Part shown: positions 55,273 to 63,636 of the stretch, piece by piece
How positions within the stretch are numbered: the stretch's first letter is position 1
Layout: the number at the start of each line of letters is the position of its first letter
Source: Rhodoblastus sp963748385
GTDB lineage: Bacteria > Pseudomonadota > Alphaproteobacteria > Rhizobiales > Beijerinckiaceae
Direction of reading: 5' to 3'
Assembly (NCBI GenBank): GCA_963748385.1
Contig: CAVVIQ010000010.1
Coordinates: 62,001 to 126,000 of the forward strand
DNA: 64,000 nt
The notes under the pieces: model-generated
What the model was told of the DNA's origin: nothing
The model's input: only the letters and a program-made list of their open reading frames with translations
Database searches by the model: none
Program-made: the position numbers and the translations under genes

Positions 55273-55980
55273 TCAAAGGACTTTCTTCAGGCTGCGGATC
55301 GCTTCGTGCATGTCAAAGAAAATCAGTCCGAGCTTGGCGGTCTCGTTGGCGAGCGCAAGTAGCAGCGCGCCCCGCCCCGCGTCAATCATCACGGCATAGC
55401 CGCGATCGCCGCGAATGATGACCTCCTTGACCTCGCCACGCGCCAGTTCGACCGCGGCGCGGGTGCCGAGGTTGAGCAAGGTGGCGGTCATGCCGGCGAC
55501 GCGCGTCTCGTCGAGGTCGGGCGTCAGGGCGCTGGCGATCATCAGGCCGTCTTCGGAGATCAGCGCGCTGGCCTCCAGACCCGGCGAGTCGCTCTGCAGC
55601 TTGCGCAAGATCTTGTTTAGTTCATCAAGTCTGGACATGGAACTCTCCTCAACGCCACGCGAACGATTCTCACCTTGATCCTGGGCAGGCGGCCTTGTGT
55701 CCGTCAGGCGGCGGGATGCGTCGCGCGCCAGGTTTTCCGGCGCGCGTTCGGGCCACGCCAGCGGAAATTTGCGAAGGGCCTCGGCTTCGACCCGCGCGAC
55801 CGCAGTGTCGAATTCGCCGTGTTCCCGGTTCAACAGCGCGTTCGAGGCGTTGGGTCCGGCGCCGACAAGCGCCTGCACCATCGCCCGCCGCGCGGAACGA
55901 TAGAGCGTTTGCCGCGCATGCGGGTCCGACGATCGCGACGCCGCGACCGCGCGCGAGAGCACAGGGTAATAATCCGTCAT
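55273..55980 (-). CDS. Roadblock/LC7 domain protein, with fused N-terminal domain
   Basis: The frame encodes 235 residues. The last 121, from an internal ATG at 55638 with its own GGAG, form a classical roadblock/LC7 domain (LNKILRKLQSDSPGLEASAL; ISEDGLMIASAL). The first 114 begin MTDYYPVLSRAVAASRSSDP and then SARRAMVQALVG, an N-terminal segment common in alphaproteobacterial proteins. A proline- and glutamate-rich linker joins them. Either one fusion or two overlapping products are made. MglB-type roadblock proteins act as GTPase partners. First gene of the four-gene operon. Confidence 0.75.
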   Translation of the reverse strand: MTDYYPVLSRAVAASRSSDPHARQTLYRSARRAMVQALVGAGPNASNALLNREHGEFDTAVARVEAEALRKFPLAWPERAPENLARDASRRLTDTRPPAQDQGENRSRGVEESSMSRLDELNKILRKLQSDSPGLEASALISEDGLMIASALTPDLDETRVAGMTATLLNLGTRAAVELARGEVKEVIIRGDRGYAVMIDAGRGALLLALANETAKLGLIFFDMHEAIRSLKKVL

Positions 55981-56191
55981 CCCGGAATTCCGAGCGGCGA
56001 GGCCGACTGTGATGGAAAAGTTAAGCTATTTTAACGTTATCGCGTTTTTCCGCCACATCCAATTGATTTAGCGCAATCGGCGGTGGCGGCGCGCGTTAAT
56101 TCTTTTTTAGGGTTAATGGCCCCTGCGCCCGCGGCTTGACTTTCGGCCCCGGCCCGACGCAAGGAGGGTTCGTCGCGACAGGAGAGGGATC

Positions 56192-56320
56192 GTGAAGACT
56201 TATATTCGGCTCGGCGCGCTTCTTGCGCTTTGCGCCCTCGTGGCAGGCTGCGATCCCTGCGGCGGCCCGATCAAGTTCAACAAATTCCCTGGCGCGTGCA
56301 ATTACGACCAGGCGAAGTGA
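56192..56320 (+). CDS. Small secreted lipoprotein
   Basis: A 42-residue protein starting with GTG, after AGGAGAGG: a short basic start, a hydrophobic core ALLALCALVAGC with a lipobox Cys, then DPCGGPIKFNKFPG and two more cysteines. Tiny lipoproteins with a CDPCG motif after the lipobox are found in related genomes. The function is unknown. It lies 22 bases before the prephenate dehydrogenase-like gene. Confidence 0.65.
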   Translation: MKTYIRLGALLALCALVAGCDPCGGPIKFNKFPGACNYDQAK

Positions 56321-56342
56321 GTCCGCTGGACGGGAACAGAAC

Positions 56343-57146
56343 GTGAGCGAGCGCCTGACAAGGCGGCCGGGAGCGAGGCCGCGCACCACCATCGGCCTGA
56401 TCGGCTACGGCGCCTTCGGCCGGCTGGCCGCTTCGCATCTCGCGCCTTTGTTCCCGGTTTTCGCCTACGACCCGGCCTGCGCCGCCGACCGCGGCGCCGA
56501 ATCCGCGCGGCGGACGGCGTCAAAAGGCGTGAGCTTGACCGACGCGGCGACCGCCGCATCCTGCGACCTCGTCATACTCGCCATGCCCGTGCCGCAACTC
56601 GGCGCGGCGATCGCCGCCATCCGCCCGCATCTGCGCCCCGGCGCGACGGTGCTCGACGTCTGCTCGGTCAAAGTGCTGCCGGCCCAGATCATGCGGTGCG
56701 AACTGCCCGATCATGTCGACCTTATCGGCACCCATCCAATGTTCGGCCCGCAAAGCGCGCGCGGCGGGATCAAGGGGCTGAAGATCGTGGTCTGCCCGAT
56801 CCGCGGGGCCGGCGCGCGGCCGCTCGCGGCTTTCCTGCGCAAGACCTTCGGGCTCGACGCCATACTCGCCACGCCCGAGGAGCACGACCGCGAGGCCGCC
56901 ATGGTGCAGGGCCTCACCCATCTCATCGCCAAGGTTCTGGTCGAGATGGAGCCCCTGCCCCGCAACATGACCACCGCCAGCTTCGACCTGCTGCTGCGCG
57001 CGGTGGACATGGTCCGCCACGACGCGCCGGAAGTCTTTTACGCCATCGAGCGGATGAACCCCTACGCCCCCGACGTGCGCCGCCGGTTTTTCGCGCTGGC
57101 GGCGGAACTGGCGGAATCGCTGGAGCGGAACGGGGACAGCCGCTGA
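56343..57146 (+). CDS. Prephenate/arogenate dehydrogenase-like protein (TyrA family)
   Basis: A 267-residue NAD(P)-dependent enzyme. The Rossmann motif is GLIGYGAFGRLAA, followed by DLVILAMPVPQL, and the catalytic region is GTHPMFGPQSA. This is the TyrA family, which makes the tyrosine precursor from prephenate or arogenate. The start is a GTG at 56343; no in-frame ATG is near. It lies 22 bases after a small lipoprotein gene, with no aromatic-pathway neighbours. The substrate is not certain. Confidence 0.85.
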   Translation: MSERLTRRPGARPRTTIGLIGYGAFGRLAASHLAPLFPVFAYDPACAADRGAESARRTASKGVSLTDAATAASCDLVILAMPVPQLGAAIAAIRPHLRPGATVLDVCSVKVLPAQIMRCELPDHVDLIGTHPMFGPQSARGGIKGLKIVVCPIRGAGARPLAAFLRKTFGLDAILATPEEHDREAAMVQGLTHLIAKVLVEMEPLPRNMTTASFDLLLRAVDMVRHDAPEVFYAIERMNPYAPDVRRRFFALAAELAESLERNGDSR

Positions 57147-57168
57147 ACCCGCCGCCGAAAGCTCGGGG

Positions 57169-57774
57169 TCAAACCCAGTCGAACCGGTCCCTCGAAAACA
57201 CCAGCACCCGGCCCTGCCAGATGTTCGCCATCGGGGCGCGTTCCATGGCGAGGCCGCCGATCATGCGCATCAAGGCGCGGGCGACGCCGCCGTGGGAGAC
57301 GACCACGCTCGGATGCTCCTGTTCCGCCAGCCAGGGGCTAAGCCTGTCGGCCAGCTGGGCGTAGCTTTCGCCGCCGGGAGGGCAAAAGTTCCATTTGTCG
57401 GCGCCGCGCGCCGCGGCCAGTTCAGGATCGCGGGCGCAGACCTCGGGCCAGGTCAGGCCCTCCCAGCGCCCGAAAGTGAATTCCTGCAATCGGTCGTCGA
57501 ATACGCAGCCTTCCGCCGGCAGGCCCATTTCGCGGCGCGCGATTTCCAGCGTTTCGCGGGCGCGCGTCAGCGGCGAGGATTGAAAGGGCGTCTCCTCCGG
57601 CCGCAGGCCCGCCGAAGACAGCAGCAGTTGCAGCGTCCGTCCGGCGCGGGCGGCCTGGGCGCGCCCGAGCGCATTGAGCGGAACGTCCCGCCGGCCCTGC
57701 AGCCGCCCTTCCACATTCCAGTCGGTCTCGCCATGCCGCAGAAAAAACAAGCGCGGCGCGGAACCGGCGGACAT
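57169..57774 (-). CDS. Histidine phosphatase family protein
   Basis: A 201-residue phosphatase of the phosphoglycerate mutase-like family. The phosphohistidine motif is FLRHGETDWN (about 11-20), and the second catalytic His is in VVVSHGGVARAL. Members include broad-specificity phosphatases and alpha-ribazole phosphatase (CobC). Nothing nearby indicates which. It lies 8 bases after the fabI gene on the same strand and is probably co-transcribed with it. Confidence 0.9.
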   Translation of the reverse strand: MSAGSAPRLFFLRHGETDWNVEGRLQGRRDVPLNALGRAQAARAGRTLQLLLSSAGLRPEETPFQSSPLTRARETLEIARREMGLPAEGCVFDDRLQEFTFGRWEGLTWPEVCARDPELAAARGADKWNFCPPGGESYAQLADRLSPWLAEQEHPSVVVSHGGVARALMRMIGGLAMERAPMANIWQGRVLVFSRDRFDWV

Positions 57775-57782
57775 GGGACGAA

Positions 57783-58667
57783 TCAGGATTTTTTCAGGAT
57801 TTCGCCGATGTCGGGGGCGCTGGGGTTCTTCATGCCGACGATGTGATAGCCGGCGTCCACATGCAGGATTTCGCCGGTGACGCTGCGCCCCATCGGCGAG
57901 AGCAGGAAGACCGCGCTGTCGCCGACTTCCTCGATGGTCACGGTGCGGCGCAGCGGCGCGTTATATTCGTTCCATTTCAGGATATAGCGGAAATCGCCGA
58001 TGCCGGAGGCCGCGAGAGTCTTGATCGGGCCGGCGGAAATGGCGTTGACCCTGATGTTCTTCTCGCCGAGATCCGCGGCGAGATAGCGCACGCTCGCCTC
58101 CAGCGCCGCCTTGGCCACGCCCATCACATTGTAATGCGGCATCCATTTCTCGGCGCCGTAATAGGTCAGGGTCAGCAGCGAGCCGCCGTTCTTCATCAGC
58201 TTTTCGGCGCGCTGGGCGACCGCCGTGAACGAATAGCACGAGATCAGCAGCGAGGTTTTGAAATTCTCCTCGCTGGTGTCGACATAGCGGCCGGTCAGCT
58301 CGTCCTTGTCGGAAAAGGCGATGCAATGGACGACGAAGTCCAGCCCGCCCCATATCCGTTCGATTTCGTCGAAAACCCGGTCGAGGGATTCTCTGTTGGT
58401 GACGTCGCACTCGCCGACGACCAGGGCGTCGAGATCTCCGGCGAGCGGCCGAACCCGGCGCTCCAGCGCCTCGCCCTGATAGGTGAGCGCGATTTCCGCC
58501 CCGGCCTGCCGCGCCGCCTTGGCGATGCCCCAGGCGATCGAGCGATTGTTGGCCAGGCCCATCACCAGACCGCGTTTGCCGCGCATCGCGCCCGTCTGAA
58601 GATTGGCAGTGGCCGCTTCCGCTTCTGTCATCGTCATCATCTGTCCCAACATGGCGTGTCGGGCCAT
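57783..58667 (-). CDS. fabI: Enoyl-[acyl-carrier-protein] reductase FabI
   Basis: A 294-residue NADH-dependent reductase of fatty-acid synthesis. The NAD motif GLVMGLANNRSIAWGIAK is the FabI variant, the catalytic Tyr and Lys are in YNVMGVAK (Tyr-x6-Lys), and the substrate loop follows AISAGPIKTLAASGIGDF. The start is ambiguous: ATG codons at 58667, 58640 and 58637 are all possible, and GGGACAG favours 58637-58640. Its product is a target of triclosan in other bacteria. Downstream comes a phosphatase gene. Confidence 0.95.
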   Translation of the reverse strand: MARHAMLGQMMTMTEAEAATANLQTGAMRGKRGLVMGLANNRSIAWGIAKAARQAGAEIALTYQGEALERRVRPLAGDLDALVVGECDVTNRESLDRVFDEIERIWGGLDFVVHCIAFSDKDELTGRYVDTSEENFKTSLLISCYSFTAVAQRAEKLMKNGGSLLTLTYYGAEKWMPHYNVMGVAKAALEASVRYLAADLGEKNIRVNAISAGPIKTLAASGIGDFRYILKWNEYNAPLRRTVTIEEVGDSAVFLLSPMGRSVTGEILHVDAGYHIVGMKNPSAPDIGEILKKS

Positions 58668-58871
58668 TTAGCCTTGGCGGGCGCCGGAGGCAAGCCCGCC
58701 GGCGGGGAGTCGGGAAAAGCCCCGCGGCGCATTCTTGTTGAAGAAACCGCGAAAGTCCGGGCGCAAAGCGCCGCCGACCTGTTCAGGTCGAACCAAAACG
58801 GTTAAAATTCGTTAACAACATGTGACCGTCCGGCTCCCGACGCGCGGAGCCAAGGGGGAGACGAAGGCGTT

Positions 58872-59729
58872 ATGGGCGAGCGAATTGTCGGCGCGACGCC
58901 GCGACTGCGGCGTTATGCCCATGCGCTGCTGGCCGCCTGGCCGCGCGGCGACGGCGCTCTCTCGCCGCGCGCCGACCAGGATGCGCCGCGCGCCGACCAG
59001 GACGCCGACGATCTCGCGCACGAGGCGCTGCTCGCCGTCTGGCGCGCTGGCGGGCGCGGCGCCGAAAAGGATCTCGACGCCGTCCTTTTCCGGCGGACGA
59101 CGATCTTGGCGCGCCGGCGTTTCTCCGCCAGGGCGGCGCAACTCCTGGCCGGCGACCAGGGCCGGGGAAAAGACGTCTCGAGCGAATCGGCGGGCCATTT
59201 CGCCTGGGCGCCCGAGGCGCGCGCCCTGCCCCGCCTCCCCCTCGACCTGCGCGCGATTCTCGCTCTGGTCGTGCTGGAGCGCCTGAACTACGCCGACGCC
59301 GCCCGCGCGCTCGACATGCCGGAGCAGCGCGCGCTCGCGCGTCTGTCCGTGGCGCGCGCCCGGCTGGCCAGCGAAATTTCTGGCGACGGCCGCCGGCGCC
59401 TGATCGCGCTGGCCCCGAACGAACGAATGGTGGCCGAAAGCGACCTCCATCGCTTCGCCGACGATCTGCTGGACGAGGACCGGAGCGCGGAAATCGCCGC
59501 TTTTCTCGAAACCAGCCCGAAGGCCGCCCGACGCGTCGCCGAATGGCGGCGCCAGAGCGAGCGGCTGCGGCGCGCCTTCGCGCCCCTGATGACGCTGCCC
59601 CTGCCCCCGTCTCTCGATTTCGCCGCGCCCGAGACCGGCGCGCGCGCAGGCCCGGCGCGCGGCGTCCTGAGTCGCCTCGGCGCCCTGTTCGGCGCGCCCG
59701 CCGGAGGGATGGCGCGCCGCTCGCTTTGA
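58872..59729 (+). CDS. ECF-type sigma factor fused to an anti-sigma-like C-terminal domain
   Basis: A 285-residue protein. Residues 1-80 are weakly similar to sigma region 2 (DADDLAHEALLAVWR). LRAILALVVLERLNYADAAR and RALARLSVARARL form a region 4-like helix-turn-helix (about 120-165). From about 185, MVAESDLHRFADDLLDEDRS is typical of anti-sigma/ChrR-like N-terminal domains, followed by RVAEWRRQSERLRRAF. Zinc ligands are not conserved. The two parts are normally separate genes. There is no downstream partner: the next gene is on the other strand. Confidence 0.65.
   Translation: MGERIVGATPRLRRYAHALLAAWPRGDGALSPRADQDAPRADQDADDLAHEALLAVWRAGGRGAEKDLDAVLFRRTTILARRRFSARAAQLLAGDQGRGKDVSSESAGHFAWAPEARALPRLPLDLRAILALVVLERLNYADAARALDMPEQRALARLSVARARLASEISGDGRRRLIALAPNERMVAESDLHRFADDLLDEDRSAEIAAFLETSPKAARRVAEWRRQSERLRRAFAPLMTLPLPPSLDFAAPETGARAGPARGVLSRLGALFGAPAGGMARRSL
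58963..59004. repeat. 21-bp tandem duplication inside the sigma-like gene
   Basis: Two adjacent 21-base copies (58963-58983 and 58984-59004) that differ at one position encode PRADQDA followed by PRADQDA/D. The frame is kept. It lies between two helices of the region 2-like domain. Confidence 0.8.
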
Positions 59730-59733
59730 ATTG

Positions 59734-59991
59734 TCAGTGTTTCACCGCGACGGTGAATTCCCCCGCCTTGATGCGTTCGGGCAGACGCCCGGCGAAATCG
59801 GCGACCGCCTCCTCGCCATAGGTTTCGACCAGCTCCTGCAGGGCCGCGAAAAGAGCGGCATGGGCGAAACTCTCGCTCTCGACGCCGGCGAGAATCGCCT
59901 CGGCGAAAGCCTCGGTGACATAGGCCAGGGCGGCGCGGCGTTCGTCTTCGGCGCTGGAGAATTCGGGAAGGGGCGTTGCGCGAAAGGTCAT
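59734..59991 (-). CDS. Conserved hypothetical protein
   Basis: An 85-residue acidic, helical protein, MTFRATPLPEFSSAEDERRA, then ALAYVTEAFAEAILAGVES. No signal or membrane segment. Its stop faces the sigma-fusion gene tail to tail with 4 bases between. I cannot assign a family. Confidence 0.7.
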   Translation of the reverse strand: MTFRATPLPEFSSAEDERRAALAYVTEAFAEAILAGVESESFAHAALFAALQELVETYGEEAVADFAGRLPERIKAGEFTVAVKH

Positions 59992-60223
59992 GACGGAGCG
60001 ACCTTATCGGGAGCGCCGGCGCGAGGCGAGTTGCGTCTTAAGAAACGGTTAACAGGGGGCCCGGCATTGTAGTTAATTAGGATTAAGCTGCTTCCCGGCC
60101 TTGGCGCCGCGCGGAAAGGAAATTTGCCCCAAGACCGAAGTCCGCCACAAGGACGCCCATGGTTGTCGCCGACTCACTCCGCCTGAGAACGCGTCCGGCC
60201 CTGATTCAACGGCGCCGCAGAAC

Positions 60224-61135
60224 TTATTCGGAATCCATTTCAATTTCGGACGGGTGCTCCAGTTCCTGCGCTTGAGCCTCGTCAATCGCCTTCGGCATCT
60301 TGATTTTCTTGTGCCGGCCGCCCTGATGCAACATCTCGATCTGCACCTGCTGGATTTCCGACAGGCGCTGCCATTGCCGCGAGATGAGGTAGTCGATCTT
60401 TTCATGCAGATGGCGAATTTCGAGTTCCGCCTTGAGATTTACGCGATAGTCGTTGAAGGAGCGCTGGCGGTCTTTTTCTTCCTGCCGCTTCTGGCTCATC
60501 ATGATGACGGGGGCCTGGATCGCCGCGATGCAGGACAGAACAAGATTGAGCAATATGAAAGGATAGGGGTCGAAGGCCGACTTTTCGCCTCTGACAAAAT
60601 TGTATGCGATCCAAATCGCCAGCACGACTCCGAACAATATGAGAAACGACCAACTCCCGCCGAAGCTCGCCAGGTGATCCGAAAGGCGTTCTCCGAACGT
60701 GCGATGTTCGTCATATTCGTCTTCGGTGTTCTCGGCGATCGTTTCCTGTTTGGCGATGCTTTCCGCGACCTGCCGGTCGAGTTCCGTGAACTCGCCATGC
60801 TCCTGCTGGAGCAATTCTTCCACGTAAAGCATCTGATAGCGCGCAAGTTCGCCATAGCTGATCTTCGCGTTCACCGGCAGGTCCGGGTAGTCGCGCCGGA
60901 TGCGCTCGGCGAGCGAAGGCCGCAGGCTGTCGATGCGCACCAGCTGACGCTTGCGGTATTTGCGTCCGCTGATCGCCGAAGCCGCCTTCTTGACGCGCTG
61001 CTTGACCTCGGCGGCCTCATCATCACCGTCAATGAAGTCCTGCTCGTCGTCAAAGTCCTGCTTTTCGATCTCCTGATCCTCGAGATCGTCATCGAACGAA
61101 GGTTTCTCGCTATTTGGCGTCGTGGACAAAGTCAT
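60224..61135 (-). CDS. DUF1003 family membrane protein
   Basis: A 303-residue protein. A long acidic N-terminal part (to about 60) is followed by an intermediate basic domain (RKRQLVRIDSLRPSLAERIR), then the DUF1003 core: GGSWSFLILFGVVLAIWIAY is the first helix and FDPYPFILLNLVLSCIAAIQ the second, with IMMSQKRQEEKDR after it. A C-terminal cytoplasmic tail is charged. The family is of unknown function. The ATG at 61135 is preferred over a GTG at 61162. Confidence 0.88.
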   Translation of the reverse strand: MTLSTTPNSEKPSFDDDLEDQEIEKQDFDDEQDFIDGDDEAAEVKQRVKKAASAISGRKYRKRQLVRIDSLRPSLAERIRRDYPDLPVNAKISYGELARYQMLYVEELLQQEHGEFTELDRQVAESIAKQETIAENTEDEYDEHRTFGERLSDHLASFGGSWSFLILFGVVLAIWIAYNFVRGEKSAFDPYPFILLNLVLSCIAAIQAPVIMMSQKRQEEKDRQRSFNDYRVNLKAELEIRHLHEKIDYLISRQWQRLSEIQQVQIEMLHQGGRHKKIKMPKAIDEAQAQELEHPSEIEMDSE

Positions 61136-61281
61136 CTCCGGAACAAACGCGCGAGCGCGCACAAGGCGGCAAGCCGATTGCGGGTATCACAAATCGCAGG
61201 CGCGCCAAAGCAGTTCAAACGCCGCCGCCGCTCAGCCGTTTCCATTTTGGCGACCCGGCGTTCGATTTTCACCGCTCGCCG

Positions 61282-61905
61282 TCAGTTGGCGCGATATCTC
61301 GCCGAAACGTCATGAGCGATCCGGGCGCCCTCGTCGAGGAAACGCGCGCTGACCAGACGGGCGGTGGGCGTGCAGACGCGATAGGAATATTGATAGCCGC
61401 GCAGGCCACGATTAAAGGCGCCGGCGAGTCTTTCCCGCCGCGACGGCCCGACGTTCTCGGCGCTCATCAGATCTTGCATCTCCGCGCGCCAGGTCGCGGC
61501 GGCTGCGTCCGGAGCGCCGCAAAGAGGCTGGAGATAGCTCAAGGCGCCCATGATCTCCGACAGGCGCAGCAATTGCGGCTCATAGGGCGGCGGCGGCCCT
61601 TCGACCGCCGGCGCCGGGTTGGCGCCCGGGGCGGCTCCCGGCTGGCCCGATTCGGGCGTCTTGCCCTTGTTGTCGGCGGCGGGCGATTTCCGTCGATGGA
61701 CCCGCGCTCCGGTCGCGGCGGCTCCATGGCGCGAACGATGGCGATAGCCGACATCGGGCTGGGTGGTCGGCCGGTTGTCGAAGAAAAAGGGAAAGAAGAA
61801 CTGCGCGCGCGCGGGCGCGCCAGACAGCGCGGCAAGGCCCAGCGCCCCGGCGAGCAGGCCCAGGACCGGCAAGAACGGCTGCGTCAGTCGCCGAATCGCC
61901 TTCAT
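61282..61905 (-). CDS. TIGR02301 family exported protein
   Basis: A 207-residue protein with a signal peptide (ALSGAPARAQ, cleavage near residue 34). A low-complexity Pro/Ala linker follows, then the TIGR02301 domain: PPYEPQLLRLSEIMGALSYL, LCGAPDAAAATWRAEM, RRERLAGAFNRGLRGYQYSY, and the final ARFLDEGARIAHDV. The family is restricted mostly to Hyphomicrobiales. Its ATG overlaps the NUDIX stop by 4 bases, so it is coupled to that gene. Function unknown. Confidence 0.9.
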   Translation of the reverse strand: MKAIRRLTQPFLPVLGLLAGALGLAALSGAPARAQFFFPFFFDNRPTTQPDVGYRHRSRHGAAATGARVHRRKSPAADNKGKTPESGQPGAAPGANPAPAVEGPPPPYEPQLLRLSEIMGALSYLQPLCGAPDAAAATWRAEMQDLMSAENVGPSRRERLAGAFNRGLRGYQYSYRVCTPTARLVSARFLDEGARIAHDVSARYRAN

Positions 61906-62348
61906 CGCGCTGTTTCCAGGATTCGTTTGGCGTCGGCGACTATATGGACAAGTCCGGGCGTCAATGAAAGCCCCCCGTAATCGCCAGGCGTCCGCCACAC
62001 CGTCTCGGCGGCTTCCGGACCCGGCGACGCCTCCCCCGCCAGCCATCGGCCGACGAACGAGAGAATGACGTAATGGCGCTCGACCCGGCCGGCGTCATCG
62101 CGCGCGATGTGCTGGAAGATCTGGTTGAAGCCAACGAGCCGCGCCAGAACCCCGGTCTCCTCGCGCAATTCCCGCAGGGCGGCGGCCTCGACCGTTTCGC
62201 CGGTCTCGACCAGCCCGCCCGGCAGGGTGAACATCCGCTCGTATGGCGCCTCGGCGCGGCTCGCCAGCAGCACCTTTCCCTCGCGAAACACCGCGATGCT
62301 GACCGCGAGCGCCGGGTGCGCCGGATAATGGCGGCGGGACGAAGTCAC
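61902..62348 (-). CDS. NUDIX hydrolase
   Basis: A 148-residue NUDIX protein. The Nudix box GGLVETGETVEAAALRELRE, followed by ETGV, is complete, giving the metal-binding glutamates. It begins with a GTG that overlaps the pdxH stop (GTGA). It is of the ADP-ribose pyrophosphatase/MutT-like type, but the substrate cannot be read from sequence. Its stop overlaps the TIGR02301 start, so the three genes pdxH, nudix and TIGR02301 are one coupled unit. Confidence 0.9.
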   Translation of the reverse strand: MTSSRRHYPAHPALAVSIAVFREGKVLLASRAEAPYERMFTLPGGLVETGETVEAAALRELREETGVLARLVGFNQIFQHIARDDAGRVERHYVILSFVGRWLAGEASPGPEAAETVWRTPGDYGGLSLTPGLVHIVADAKRILETAR

Positions 62349-62959
62349 GGATAGAGCGCCTCGCTCACCCAGTCGCCCTCCGGCTTTTCGCGCGTGTAGC
62401 GGATGCGCTCGTGCAGGCGGAACGGCTTGTCCGACCAGAATTCGATCTCGACCGGGCGAATGCGATAGCCGCCCCAAAAAGGCGGGCGCGGCACCGGGCC
62501 GACATTGAATCGCGCGGCCTGGACCGCCACCGCCTTTTCCAGGGCGAAACGGCTCTCCAGCACCCGCGACTGCCGGCTCGCCCACGCGCCAATTCGGCTG
62601 TCGCGCGCGCGGCTGGCGAAATAGGCGTCCGATTCGGCGTCGCCGACCAGCTCCACCGGGCCGCGAAAGCGGAACTGGCGGCGCAGGCTCTTCCAGTGCA
62701 GCACCCCCGCCGCGTTCGGATGCGCGGCCAGTTCGTTCCCCTTGACGCTTTCGCGATTGGTATAGAAAAGGAAGCCTTCGTCGTCGAAACCCTTCAGCAG
62801 CACCATGCGGGCGTTGGGCATGCCCTGCGCGTCCACGGTGGCGAGGCACATGGCGTTGGGGTCGTTGACTTCGCGCCTTTCCGCTTCGTCCATCCAGGTT
62901 CTGAACAGAGCGAAAGGCTCATGGGCCGGCTTATGGTTACGCCCCGTTAATGCGTTCAT
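62345..62959 (-). CDS. pdxH: Pyridoxamine 5'-phosphate oxidase
   Basis: A 204-residue FMN enzyme making pyridoxal 5'-phosphate. It contains NAMCLATVDAQGMPNARMVL, the FMN site GFLFYTNRESVKG, ASRQSRVLESRFAL, and the C-terminal WGGYRIRPVEIEFW and WVSEALYP. I chose the ATG at 62959 because GGAAGG lies before it; the frame extends further with no better start. It heads the operon with NUDIX and TIGR02301. PLP made here serves, among others, the two cysteine desulfurases in the window. Confidence 0.95.
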   Translation of the reverse strand: MNALTGRNHKPAHEPFALFRTWMDEAERREVNDPNAMCLATVDAQGMPNARMVLLKGFDDEGFLFYTNRESVKGNELAAHPNAAGVLHWKSLRRQFRFRGPVELVGDAESDAYFASRARDSRIGAWASRQSRVLESRFALEKAVAVQAARFNVGPVPRPPFWGGYRIRPVEIEFWSDKPFRLHERIRYTREKPEGDWVSEALYP

Positions 62960-63039
62960 CGGAATATGGCCTTCCCAGAGTTTTTCGGTCCGGATCACGC
63001 CCGGTGCGCCCACCCTCCTTTCAGCATAGTGAACCGCCG

Positions 63040-63576
63040 TTGCCCGGGCATCAATATTTTCGCCTCGCGCGCCGCCTGATCGCCTGCGCGCTCCTGTGCC
63101 GGAGCCTCGCGGCCTGCTCGGTGGCGACGCCGTTCGGCGAGGGAATCGACGCCCAGCCGACCGGCTCGATCTCGGCGTCGGCGCCCCAGGCCGACGCTTC
63201 GCCCCGCCTTCTCGCCTGGCTCGACAACGAGGACCGCCGCCGCGCCCTCGGCGCTCTGGCCATCGCGCTCGACCCGCAGGGCAACGGCGCCTCGGTGCGC
63301 TGGGACAATCCGGTGAGCAAGGCCCGCGGCCAGATCACGCCGATCGGCTTCGCCTTTCCCTCGAACGACCTGATCTGCCGCAAATTCTCGGCCCGGTTCG
63401 ACACCGCCGCCGGCGACCGCGTCGAGGAGGGCTCCGCCTGCCGCGACAAGAACGCGGAATGGACGATCGCCGAACTGCAGCCGGCGAAGGCCGGGCCGCA
63501 GCCGGTGAAAGCCGAGCCGCAGCAGGCGAAAGCCGAAGCGCCCCCCTTGCGTGAAGCCGTTCTCTCGCCCAAATAG
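63040..63576 (+). CDS. RT0821/Lpp0805-like surface lipoprotein
   Basis: A protein of about 178 residues. From a TTG at 63040 it starts MPGHQYFRLARRLIACALLC, with a lipobox SLAAC near residue 30, and then a domain with DRRRALGALAIALDPQGNG, VRWDNPVSKARGQITPIG and CRKFSARFDTAAGDRVEEG, as in the RT0821/Lpp0805 surface-protein family. The C-terminus has three imperfect KAxPQ-type repeats. The start is uncertain: no ATG fits well and the ribosome site is weak. Confidence 0.7.
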   Translation: MPGHQYFRLARRLIACALLCRSLAACSVATPFGEGIDAQPTGSISASAPQADASPRLLAWLDNEDRRRALGALAIALDPQGNGASVRWDNPVSKARGQITPIGFAFPSNDLICRKFSARFDTAAGDRVEEGSACRDKNAEWTIAELQPAKAGPQPVKAEPQQAKAEAPPLREAVLSPK

Positions 63577-63636
63577 GGGCGAAGACATGGCGGCGGCGCC
63601 TTGCGGGGGCCGCCGGGAAATGGGCTTATAACGAGA

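Noticed and set aside
22897..56170. A 21-base near-repeat (CGGCCCGRCGCAAGGAGGRTT) in two intergenic regions, at 22897-22917 and 56150-56170
   Set aside because: Two mismatches in 21 GC-rich bases can occur by chance in 64 kb, and the second half is a ribosome-binding-like sequence.
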